Source: Mycoemilia scoparia (taxonomy: Eukaryota > Kickxellomycota > Kickxellomycetes > Kickxellales > Kickxellaceae). Taken from it: a stretch of DNA of 64,000 bases. The stretch covers positions 38,747 through 102,746 of the forward strand of contig JANBPU010000044.1 of the NCBI GenBank assembly GCA_027575805.1, in the 5' to 3' direction. The notes below the pieces were generated by a model that was given only the letters and a program-made list of their open reading frames with translations, did no database searches and had not been told where the DNA came from. This document shows, piece by piece, positions 36,431 to 45,965 of the stretch (positions within the stretch are counted from its first letter, which is position 1; every line of letters starts with the position of its first letter). A program made the position numbers and the translations under genes.

Positions 36431-37463
36431 TTTTGGTGGCGATGATGATTGATCTCTCTGTCTGATTATTATAGTTGTTCAGCTAACTATTCTATTTTGG
36501 TGTATACTGTTTTATATTATCTATGGTGTGTATATGAATATAGAGTAAATCAAATGATTGATTGATAGATAGATAGATAAGTATAGAAAAATATTAACAA
36601 GAATATAAATAAAGTAAAGGAAAAATAGACAAAAATATAATAACAAAAAATAATAATAGCGATAATCTCAGATATTAATTACTACGGCTATTTTCTGTAT
36701 CTGTCAAAGATTTTATGGGATATAACACAATCACAATCACAGTCAATCAAGTGCGGTCAAATTCTCCATCACCATGGCCATGAACAACTATAAATTTTCT
36801 CTCAAATACAACACGCACAGATCTTCTCGCTTTAATTGAGATTTACCCATAACTGTAATCGGAAAGTCCGTCAGGGATGGTGTGTCTGTATTAGTAGTAG
36901 TTGTTAAACAAGCAAGGTGCAGAGGCGCATGTGATATATTTATACACTTTTTCAAAGATCTGTTTTGGGATAATGAAGCTATAATCGACTGGCTTGGGAA
37001 AAGTTCCAAACAAGGGTACACAAGGGTTTCAAATCACACAATGAACATTTCTGATTGTTGTGCAGATGTTGTCGATTTTGGCTTCCTTTTATCTGAAAAA
37101 GTTGGGGCCTTCAAATGCTTTCACACTAAGCAATATGGGGCTTTTCTTTTATATATAACAGAGGTCCATTCAGCGATGATAGTCCAGTAAGTTGGAATTT
37201 GAGTTCTGAAGCTACATCATGGACTAATTTTCAGATGCCGACTAAGTAATGTTCCATAAGATACACACACGTATCTTTTGGACAAATACTTTGTATATGT
37301 GTATGGAATGACAGTATAAATTTCCATTTGTAGCCACAAAAAAGACATTATTATGGGTAAGCGGAATGTGCATTATTTTAGGCAGGCTTGTGGCAGAACC
37401 TGATTCGTACACGTAAATTCTGAGTCATTATGATTATCAATAATCAGCTGTGATTAAGAAAAA
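36431..37463. other. Intergenic region between divergent genes
   Basis: This region separates the starts of the SAM carrier gene (minus) and the four-Cys protein gene (plus), so it probably contains both promoters. It includes a short GATA tandem near 36565-36580. The 102-codon frame at 36882-37190 shows no recognisable domain and overlaps an antisense frame. I see no convincing gene. Confidence 0.45.
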
Positions 37464-40026
37464 ATGAGTTACCCCCTAGCAAATCTCTTCCACTTTGCTG
37501 ACATTAAGGTATATCTTGTTTGTGTGTATGTGTGAGTCTACGCCAAGATTGAGCAGTATTTTGCTTTGTTGTTATTATTATTTTTTTCTTTTTCTTCTCT
37601 AAATAAGGCTGGTATAAACAACAAGTATACACGCACATATATGTACATGAAAATGGCGGTTACCAAGGCATCGACAACGACAGCACCACTACCACCACTA
37701 CTACTTTCAAAAACCTCTGTTGCTGGTGTTAATTCTCATCCAATGGAAACCCGAAATTTCAAAAAGGCCGGGTCCACCAGGGAAAACAATAATGATAATA
37801 AGAATAGCAAAACAACCACAAACTCGACAGAAGACACAGAACGTCCGAATTTACCTGAAAAGGGTGCTACAAAGAATGAGCCAGGTTGTCCAAGTTGCTG
37901 TGAAGAGATGATTGATTACGAGATTGACTTGAATTGTAAATTCACAATGTGTCCAAACCTTGACTGCGCTTTCCCCTTCAATGCGCCCAGCATAGAAAAA
38001 TATTTCAAGCGAGATGATAAGTCTGCCACGCTTAAGCAGCAGCTCAAAAAGAAAAAGGGCGGTGTGGAAGGTCGTTTTGGTGATAAAGAGAATGGAGGTG
38101 GAATGATGAATATGTCGTCTGTTGCAGGTGCCCAAAGGATGCAAAGAAGGGCCAGTAATATTGGTTTACGGCGAGACACGATGATAAGAAGTGGAGATGA
38201 TATTAATAAAAATATCGCGCTGAAGAGAAAATATGGCTCGATCAGTGGAAGCTTTGTTTCTAACAGCGAGAATAAAGTGTCTGACAGCAACAGCAACATT
38301 GCTGCTTCTAATATTACCACTGCCAGTACCTCTTCAAGTGGTAGCAGCAACAACAGCAGCAGCAGTGCTAATAAAGGAATGCATAAAAATGCACAACCAC
38401 AGACAGTACCAGGATCTTTTACATCATCCAGCACGTCGTCGTCAGACGAAAGGTCCTCTGTTTCGCCATTAAACTATCACCATATCAATGAGATGCCTTC
38501 GGAAAAACCTAACGATAATAATAATAACAACAACAGCAGCAGCGGCAATAACAACCAAGGCGGTGAAGATGAATACGATGAGTCTCAATTCGATATTCTA
38601 CGGTCGTTGTCATTTGATATTGGATTTGGAGACCAAGAGTATGGAGTAAATGGGAATGCTTCTAAAAGGCCAAGGCACGACAGTGGATGTTACGGAGATG
38701 GGTCTCACAAGAGCATCAGCAGCAGTTTAGCCACAGCCATCACATCATCTACTTCATGGATAGACCTATCATCGCTTGGCGAACTAGCCGCAGTTACTAC
38801 CAACCATGACGGTGGTGGTACCACTGCTCCACAAATGCCAACATCATCAGCTGGGGGGAATTGTGGCCAGAATGATGATACTACTACGTATGATACAAAT
38901 AAGTTACTGGAAGATATCTTCAAGTCAACGACCAAATCATCGCCATTGAAGAACATCGATGCCGATTCTGTCATGGCGGTCACAGAGGCCGAGTCTTCAT
39001 CCGGTTTAGATCAACTTGTCCGAGACTCCATATTTGACTGTTTGACCAAGTCTATGGGTAGTGCGGAACAGAAAGGTGTAGGGGACCAAGAGCTCATCAT
39101 GACCAGTATTACGGAATCTAAAGGTACTTGTACAAGATAGATTATTATTGTTATTGGCGAAGTTATCTATTGTATGGAAGGAAGTGGAGGAGGAAGAATG
39201 TGGAGAGGGAAGGGGATGATGTAAATGTGTAAGAGTAATAATGCGATGGATGATCAAGTTGAGGAATGACGTTTTCATTTATAAAATCCCAATTTCATGA
39301 GCACGCATATAGTATACACATACGCATCACAGCATTGGGCATAGATGCTAGACTTCTTCCATATATTGTCACTCTAGATAATATATGTGTGTATGCGTGC
39401 TCATAGAAATATATGGACTTGTATGGATGAAAATCCTGGTGCACGGCCTTTGACTTGGTTTGGAGTAAGCTTTACTCTGTGCCACAAAGGACAACTCTTG
39501 GAGAAATATTATCATATCCAAATTGATATATACATGTATACTCTAATATCAGATTGCTAACACATCAGGCCCTCTTACATTATATGTAGACGATTCCCAA
39601 CCAAATAGTGCCTTGACTTCAGATATGGTCGATTTTTCACATATATTCTCGACGCCGGCAGTAAAGGTCAACTCTGCGACGCCTGGCCTTAAAAACCATA
39701 ACGAAAATGATGATGGTGACTGTGTGGACAACGTTGCTGCTGCTGCTACAACAACAACTGCAGCCGCAGCTATTACCAGTAATGATAAGAATTCCCTTGA
39801 TGAGCTTTTCAAAGGATCGAGAGAATTTGATATCAGTGATTTGGCAGATTTCAATACCACCGTCACAACAAATCCGTCGTCATCATCATTGTTATCTACT
39901 CACAATGATAGTGGAGCCACCAGTACGTCGACGACTTCTACCAAAAAAGATCACGATGACAATAAAAAAGAAGAATTTACTGAGGAATTTGACGATGCCG
40001 AATTTTATAAACAACTATTCACATAG
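37464..40026 (+). CDS. Ser/Asn/Thr-rich protein with an N-terminal four-Cys motif
   Basis: Proposed exons are 37464-37508, 37608-39123 and 39590-40026, giving 665 residues. Exon 1 (MSYPLANLFHFADIK) is inferred from an ATG followed by an in-phase donor and a strong pyrimidine tract with an acceptor at 37607. If it is wrong, translation would begin at 37641, 37647 or 37653. Intron 2 is 466 bp; the branch-like tgctaac near 39556 favours the acceptor at 39589 over an in-frame one at 39568. A probable zinc-binding motif lies near residues 107-138: GCPSCCEEM, then 13 residues, then MCPNLDCAFPFN. After it come a Lys-rich stretch, Ser/Asn/Thr tracts, and acidic blocks with aromatic residues (DESQFDILRSLSFDIGFGD; C-terminal EEFDDAEFYKQLFT) that resemble activation-type regions. 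A nuclear regulatory role is an inference. Confidence 0.78.
39292..39410. repeat. Inverted repeat inside intron 2
   Basis: The sequence atgagcacgcata at about 39297 has its exact inverse tatgcgtgctcat near 39392, with atttc/gaaat also paired at the outer ends. The enclosed unit is about 119 bp and would fold as a hairpin in the pre-mRNA. It may be a small foldback element that explains why this intron is four times longer than most others here. Confidence 0.6.
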
Positions 40027-41343
40027 ATCGTCATTGTTTCTAGAGAACAGCCTGAAGAAAAAACACTGTCTTCACTGTGTTTGTGTGGATACCATATATA
40101 TATATACATGATATATAAATTCACATGGCCTTTATTTTGAGATAAAGATAAAATGAAAAAAGATTTTTTATATTTTGATTCTTGTATTTGTTTGTTTTTT
40201 GATTGCCAATGTAAAATAATATATATATATTTAACCATTTAAATTGTGATATATAAAAGTCTTGGTAATAACAACCAGTATGTGTATGTAACTAATTGCC
40301 TGTGGTGTTACCACTGGTGCTGCTGCTGCTATTGCTGTTGTTGTTGTTGTCTTTAAAATTTGGTACAAACTTCTAGACCATCACATTTCTGATACCAATT
40401 TTCTGATCATTTAGTCATTTGAATAGAATCATCATTGTTTTGAAAAAAAGAGCTGATATTTAAATGGTTGGCAAAAACCTGAGAGATAGAGTATCTCTAA
40501 ACAACTTTGTAACTCCACCTTATAATTTACAGTGACAGGTGAGGGTTATTTGGAAAGAACCTTAAATATAAGGAAAGTTGGTACTAAAAAACCCAGTTTA
40601 GAATAATTAAGACCCATTTAGAATAAGAGGGAATGAAAGTACAAGGGTGCAAGATTAATAGAAGTAAAAGGAATAATATAGGATGACTCTGAATGAGTAA
40701 GTAAAGGTATTAGGCCATGAATTGTTCAGACCTACATATGACAGTTCAGAACCATTCAGAATAGTTCTGAATGAGCCACTCTCTTTTGATATAAACCACA
40801 ATTGATCCTAATAGATCAAGGTGATTCAGAATCACTTAGAATCATAACTTTATTATTATTACTTTTTATATTATTATTTTCATAGTTTATTTTGAGAGCT
40901 ATCTCTCATTAACCTTTATATAATCATACATTTATTTATTAAAATAAAGTTATAGTTGAAAGCATTTAACAGAGTAAAATTATTGTTTACAAACTTATAT
41001 CTATAATGTAAATCTTCCCTTAACATTTTCTCTTAATATTTATTCAATATCATTCTGAATATTCCTTACCTGTTTAGAATTATACTTTCTCATTCAAAAC
41101 TATTACTATGAGTTCTAAATCCTCTTATAAAACTTTTCTTACAACTTCCTGTTAGGCTGCATTTATTCTGAACTACCCTGGCCTGTTATATACCTATAGC
41201 CCTCTTAAGCCTTTGTAGCTCTTCTATATAACATATTTTTAAACTTTAAGGCCAGCTGTATAAAACATCTAGGTATTTTTGTCCCTTATTATATATATCT
41301 CCAAATCTTTTTAACACAGCTTTATTTGTGTAAATGAACATAT
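40027..41343. other. Intergenic region with a diverged family 4 repeat
   Basis: No gene is seen. From about 40470 to 41290 the DNA shares blocks with 51560-52070 and with 53530-54130. Examples are ttagaataagagggaatgaa, then ataaagttatagttgaaagc, then ctaccctggcctgtta. The phrase ttcagaatagttctgaatga is palindrome-like. The element is old and has no coding capacity that I can see. Confidence 0.5.
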
Positions 41344-41456
41344 GGATCATAATTTTTGAAGGGTAAAAGTTTACTAGTAAAACTGGACATCCACTTGGCA
41401 GTGATTGCCTTTATAATTACTGGTCACCAAAATTTACCCTTCAAAAATTATTGCCC
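41344..41456. repeat. MITE-like element, family 1 (copy 10) at the edge of duplication copy B
   Basis: Left end ggatcataatttttgaaggg and right end cccttcaaaaattattgccc. Both flanks read catatg, and duplication copy A has a single catatg at the corresponding point (33470), so this is a candidate insertion with a six-base target duplication. The interior is closest to the copy at 11695. Confidence 0.88.
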
Positions 41457-41637
41457 ATATGATTCAATAAAGATAAAAAAGATAAAAAATGTTATAAAAA
41501 ATATTGGAATACTAAATCTTGATTCTGTTTGATTTAGAAACAACTGGATCAAATCATTCAGAATTGTATTGGTTAGGAACCAAGCTGGGCAATTTGGTAT
41601 TATCTTAAATTGTTTTTAGTGAGCCATATTGGCTATA

Positions 41638-42114
41638 TTATAACAATTCAATGACAAAGACCAACACCAGTTGTCCTGCTATTAATACTTTGATACTGTA
41701 TGAGATTAGAATGCCTGAGGATTCATCATCACATTCATCACATTCATAACATTCATCACACCATACTCCATCCCTATATCTGCCCCTATTTTTGCCCTTA
41801 TCTTTGCCCTTATCTTTGCCTGAATCTTTACCTGAACCATTGCTACTACTCTTCCGTTTATTTAGATGGTTACCATTCACATCACTGTGAAGATTGTGGT
41901 TATCACAATTTTTTCCATCAGTCAATACAGAAGGGCTGACACAACCTGAATATGAGTCAACATCCAATGCAGGAGGACTGACATAATCTGGCTTTGGGTC
42001 AACAGGAGAATGAGCAATATAAGCTAATCCTGGTGCTTGTTTGCCTGAAGCATGTTGGGCAAAGAAAAGAAATAGAAGGGGAGAGAAGAACCAAAGAAGT
42101 TGAAAGATTTTCAT
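41638..42114 (-). CDS. Secreted, probably GPI-anchored small protein, copy B (158 residues)
   Basis: The first 24 residues are identical to copy A (MKIFQLL to HASG). The mature part is strongly changed: a different N-terminal segment with extra Pro and Tyr, the shared SVLTDGKNCDNHNLHSDVNG block, the KRK site, then a Gly-Lys-Asp repeat region (GKDSGKDKGKDKGKNRG) and a Cys-rich acidic cluster (CDECYECDECDD) absent from copy A. The C-terminal hydrophobic signal differs from copy A at a single residue in its last 19. The TATA box at 42188-42195 again favours the signal-peptide Met at 42114 over the upstream in-frame Met at 42162. The Cys cluster might bind metal or form disulphides; this is not established. 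Confidence 0.8.
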   Translation of the reverse strand: MKIFQLLWFFSPLLFLFFAQHASGKQAPGLAYIAHSPVDPKPDYVSPPALDVDSYSGCVSPSVLTDGKNCDNHNLHSDVNGNHLNKRKSSSNGSGKDSGKDKGKDKGKNRGRYRDGVWCDECYECDECDDESSGILISYSIKVLIAGQLVLVFVIELL

Positions 42115-42187
42115 TTTGATGTTGGGGTGAATAGGTGAATGTGTCAGGGATAATAAAAACATATTCCAACATGCCCTGGAGGCTCCC

Positions 42188-42195
42188 TATTTATA
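42188..42195 (-). promoter_or_regulatory. TATA box of secreted-protein gene copy B
   Basis: Same gggtataaatagggagcc context as copy A, 74-81 bp upstream of the chosen start codon. The 60 bp between TATA and start are unchanged between the two copies. Confidence 0.75.
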
Positions 42196-43382
42196 CCCAT
42201 TTGGTAAAATATTGTGCTGCTTTATAATTTCTAAAAAAACAGGAGCCTATTATGTATATATGATGAGATATGTGGGAGAATATAATCACTGCCTTTAGAT
42301 GTTTAATCATACATGTATAATGGCATTATTCACAAAGGCAGGAGTAAAAGGAGAGGGGTCATACAATGCAGAGATAGCCAATCATAAGCCAAACTGCCAA
42401 ATTTCAACATAATCAAGCCTTTTGATGTATGAAAAGATTAAACTTTTACAATTTTTATATGTGCTGCAATAATTTTTGGTAAAAAGCCATGGTATAGATG
42501 TAGTAACAGCAGCCAATCATAAGCCAAAATTCCCAAATTTAAACATAATCAAGCCTTTTGATATACAAAAAATGTAAAAATTTCCATATTTTTAGCTATA
42601 ATCATGTTCTTTAAAAAACTGTGGTGGCACTACATAGAATTGCAATACCCAGCATTTGAAAATTGGTAAACAAAATACTCCTTGATCCATGGCCTAATGA
42701 TGCAAGCATTTTTCTATGTTATAGAAAATTATCTTTAATGTATTTTTGGTTATAGAATCAGGGCAGAATTTCCAATTTTAATTGAGAAAAAAAACAGAAC
42801 TATAGCCTTAAGAGGCCTGCAAAGCTTTAGGAAATGAGATTCTAAATTATATGTCAGGATTTGGAATCAATAGAATGATATAAAAGAGTATTAGAAAGCA
42901 AAGTGCCCCCCACAATAATCTTAAATAACAAATATAAGAATGAAGTTGCCTACTTTGCTATACTACATAACTAAGCCTTAAACATTGTTGTCTACTTTCG
43001 TCATGTACCCATTCTTGTACTTTTGCAGTCTGTTGTAGTTACAGATACTAATTAGGTTTGAATGCATATTAACAAGCTAAACGTTGGGTTAGACATTTAC
43101 TCATTTGGCATGGTCTTGCAAAATATTACTATGGCCAAGCCATGATCGTTTGGAACAACTTTGAGCTACTAGGGGAAGTTGTTAAACTAAAGAAGGCTTA
43201 CTTTGGGATTATTGGTATTTCTTAAAACAAGTGGAAACAAATAACAATGGTTGAAAATGGCAAAGGTTTATTCAGAATAAATGCGAATAAGTTTGGAAAG
43301 GGCAGAATATATGATTATATGGCCAGATTATACTAGTGATCGTATCTGTGCTAGACAGAGATAGACCCTCAGATTGTGGCCC

Positions 43383-43713
43383 TGTTGTGGTATCATATCA
43401 AAGATGACTTATACCAACATTACCACACAGCAGTTATTTTTACTTATTCTAAGATAGCAAGCTCGAGAAGCCTTTTTACAGGTATTTTGATGAACCCCCA
43501 AGTATGATATCGCAGCCAACGAACTATAGACCCTGCAGTAACAACTACCAGATGGCAGAGTAGTTTATAGCTTGGGTTCACCTATATAAAGAAAATGAAG
43601 GGTGTATGGAAACTATTCTTTAGTAGTCTTATTACCTTTTAATCACTGTGTAATAATATAGATAAATATATATTTGTTCTTACCTACATATAAATGTTGC
43701 ATCGCTTATAACA
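43383..43713. mobile_element. Solo LTR of a retrotransposon (331 bp)
   Basis: The segment begins with TGTTGTGG and ends with TTATAACA, the TG...CA ends of an LTR. GCCC is present on both sides (43379-43382 and 43714-43717). Duplication copy A has a single GCCC at the same point (35150-35153), continuing into aatcatgagc as here after the insert. Inside are a TATA-like tatataaa at 43583 and AATAAATA-type motifs near the end. No polymerase or gag coding sequence is attached, so it is a solo LTR. The superfamily is not determined. Confidence 0.8.
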
Positions 43714-43830
43714 GCCCAATCATGAGCTAACCTATATACAACCTCTTGGGGATTAGTTTTGCACAAAGCCTTGTGAACTTTAACTACTTCATGCTTTATC
43801 ACTAGTGAAATCTTGCCATAGTGAAATAGT
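43714..43830. repeat. Family 2 element, right part, split by the solo LTR
   Basis: After the LTR the family 2 sequence resumes: gcccaatcatgagc, then caaagccttgtgaactttaa, then atcactagtgaaatcttgcc. Its left part (gaccctcagattgtggccc) lies before the LTR. The element was therefore present before the LTR arrived. Confidence 0.75.
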
Positions 43831-44257
43831 AACGATCGAATAGTTTTAAAAGCACCTGTTTGATAATAAATGGATGACTAAAGAGATATTGAGATATTTG
43901 GACATGTGGAAGTATTTCAATTTGCATTCTCTCTTTTTGTTGGTTCCATTCGTAGTATCATCTTAGCAATCTCATTATTGTTAGAGTGTGGTCAATTAAG
44001 AACCTCGACACATCATTGATACATAACATACAAATAGATTAGCTTTAAAGAAATGTGCACAAAATCGGCACACATGTATATAAAAACAAAGGGCGAGTTA
44101 GAATGTTTGATTTGTGGTTCTTGCATTTAATTTGTGTGTTAATGGGGTCGTTTGACCACTTCGTGCTTGCTAAGCTTGTAATGATGCATTTTGTTGAGTT
44201 AGTAGCTTTTCCAAGCTTAGGTTATAGCCTCAAGGAATTTTGTTTAGGTAATAGTTG

Positions 44258-44405
44258 TATATGGTAGAGTAGTCTCCTCTAAAAGGGTACTAGTATAATC
44301 CCTTGGATACAAGCCAATCATCACTGAGACTCTAGCTAAAGTGTATTATAACTTGTAGGCTGATTTTCAGGGAATTTATGGGGGTATCTGTCTGTTCCCT
44401 TTTGA
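44258..44405. repeat. MITE-like element, family 3
   Basis: Begins ggtagagtagtctcctctaa, then aagggtactagtataatccc, then gctgattttcagggaattta and ttcccttttgatagagagcc. It aligns along its length with the element at 13757, with a more decayed right terminus. Confidence 0.75.
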
Positions 44406-44714
44406 TAGAGAGCCTTCAAATCCTTTCTGACTTTTCACAATATTGCGCCTCAAACCGAAAACCGCAATTGACAAAATTATTATGATAATACCGATAGTAA
44501 TTCTACTTAGTTCGGATATCAAGTAACAATTATCATACCGCAATTTAGAAGAAACAAAGGTAGTTTTTGCTAAGAGGCTTTTTAATAATGTGTGGAGCTG
44601 ACCGCAACCACGCATACTACTCATTTCCTGAAAAGACTAAGCATAGCGTGAGAAGTATTAAGACGTTGTCTGCTAGTCTATCTGGTGAAAATTCACAAGT
44701 GCTAAAGAGTTTGG

Positions 44715-44825
44715 TAGGCAGAAATGCGGGCCCTCATCAGATTTTGGCCCAATCGCCAACCGTTTTGTATGCAACTCCTGGGGTCCCATTTTGCCGAAGG
44801 CCTTGTGAAATCTGACTATCTATCC
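44715..44825. repeat. Dispersed element, family 2
   Basis: Phrases in order are taggcagaaatgcgggccct, catcagattttggcccaatc, tatgcaactcctggggtccc and aaggccttgtgaaatctgac. It is the best-preserved copy in this window and a good reference for the family consensus. Confidence 0.8.
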
Positions 44826-45965
44826 AATCTTTGCATTAATATATATATATATATATATATTAAACGCAAAACAGATCCCTTGGACTTTGCTACTGAATCT
44901 CGCTTCTTCTATTTTGAGAGATGTACATATGTGTGCATATTCTCGATCTCTTGGTCAGGCGTCATTGTTACAACTACTACTGGGGTTTAGGGGAAAGAGT
45001 TTCATTAATTATAAATGACGTAATAATGGTGTTTATAAAGATTTACTTTTTAAAAGGGTAAATTTGGATATCACAAGTTGGCTTGTAAGCGAGTTTGTTA
45101 ACCCAGGTTTAGGATCTAAATAACTCTTGGTTGAATAACAAGCTGTGAGCTGCATATAGAAACTTTTATCCCGAGTAACAGTTTAATATATGCTTGTTTC
45201 CCAGTTCTTTGGAGCAATGGAGCGTTGGATCGTAGCAGAGTCTTTTTTCAAATGCTTGTTAAATCGAAAACAATGTAAGGCTTTCTAATTGCACCTCCAT
45301 GGCCGCAATCGATAGTTAATTACAAGTAATGTGAAATGCATTGGGTCTATGGGTTGATCTATATGGCAAGTTATTCATCGGTTGGGAACAGATTGGTACC
45401 CTCATTGATTCCCTGAAAGTCAGCCAATAACCCATACACTTTGGCTGGAGCTTGACATATTATTGGGTATTATCCAGGGTACTCTTCAGGTACACCTTCA
45501 AAGGATATTCTGACATTTGATCAGTTTTAAATTTTCACCAAATACCCCGCCAATGTTAGTGTGGTACGAAATATATTATGCTGAGAGTGTGTGAACTCTA
45601 CCACAGTGAGCATTAAATAATACAAGTATTATTATCTAAAAAGCATTGGCTATCTGTGGGTGAGGGCGAGTTTATATGTGGTGCGTGTTTTAAGAAGCTT
45701 CTCTGCAGATCCGAGAACAAGCCTGATGTCTTTTTATGTCTTATATGGGAAATTAACTCAACTGTTGTTCGATCCAAGCAATCCCTAAATCACACGATGA
45801 TACGGCTTGGCTCAGATATATATAAATGTACATACTCGCGACTAGCAAACTGCTTTAAAAACATTGAAGTCTTATGCTTTTTCAATTATCACCACTTTTC
45901 TCTTTTTTAGTGATACGCACTTTCTCTTTCTACAAGAATCTATTGTATTTACTACACTTGAAAAA

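Larger units (their letters stand above)
41458..43382. repeat. Segmental duplication, copy B
   Basis: Colinear with 33470-35153 in the same orientation. It is longer because the gene has an extra low-complexity and Cys-rich part and because a 135-bp unit near 42376-42563 is retained. The upstream non-coding part (42190-42375 and 42564-43382) is almost identical to copy A. The right edge is interrupted by the solo LTR at 43383. Confidence 0.93.
43831..45965. other. Intergenic region with family 2 and family 3 elements
   Basis: I find no supported gene. It holds family 3 copies at 44258-44405 and about 45335-45510, a family 2 copy at 44715-44825 and a (TA)n tract at 44840-44861. An 84-codon frame at 45656-45910 has several Cys but starts without ATG and shows no domain. 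Confidence 0.5.

Noticed and set aside
38000..39000. Several long antisense frames under the Ser/Asn-rich protein gene
   Set aside because: They are mirror images of repetitive sense codons; the sense frame is longer and carries the Cys motif and splice sites.
43383..43713. Interpretation of the insert as another MITE
   Set aside because: It lacks inverted termini of the local families, begins TG and ends CA, and is flanked by a direct GCCC; a solo LTR explains it better.
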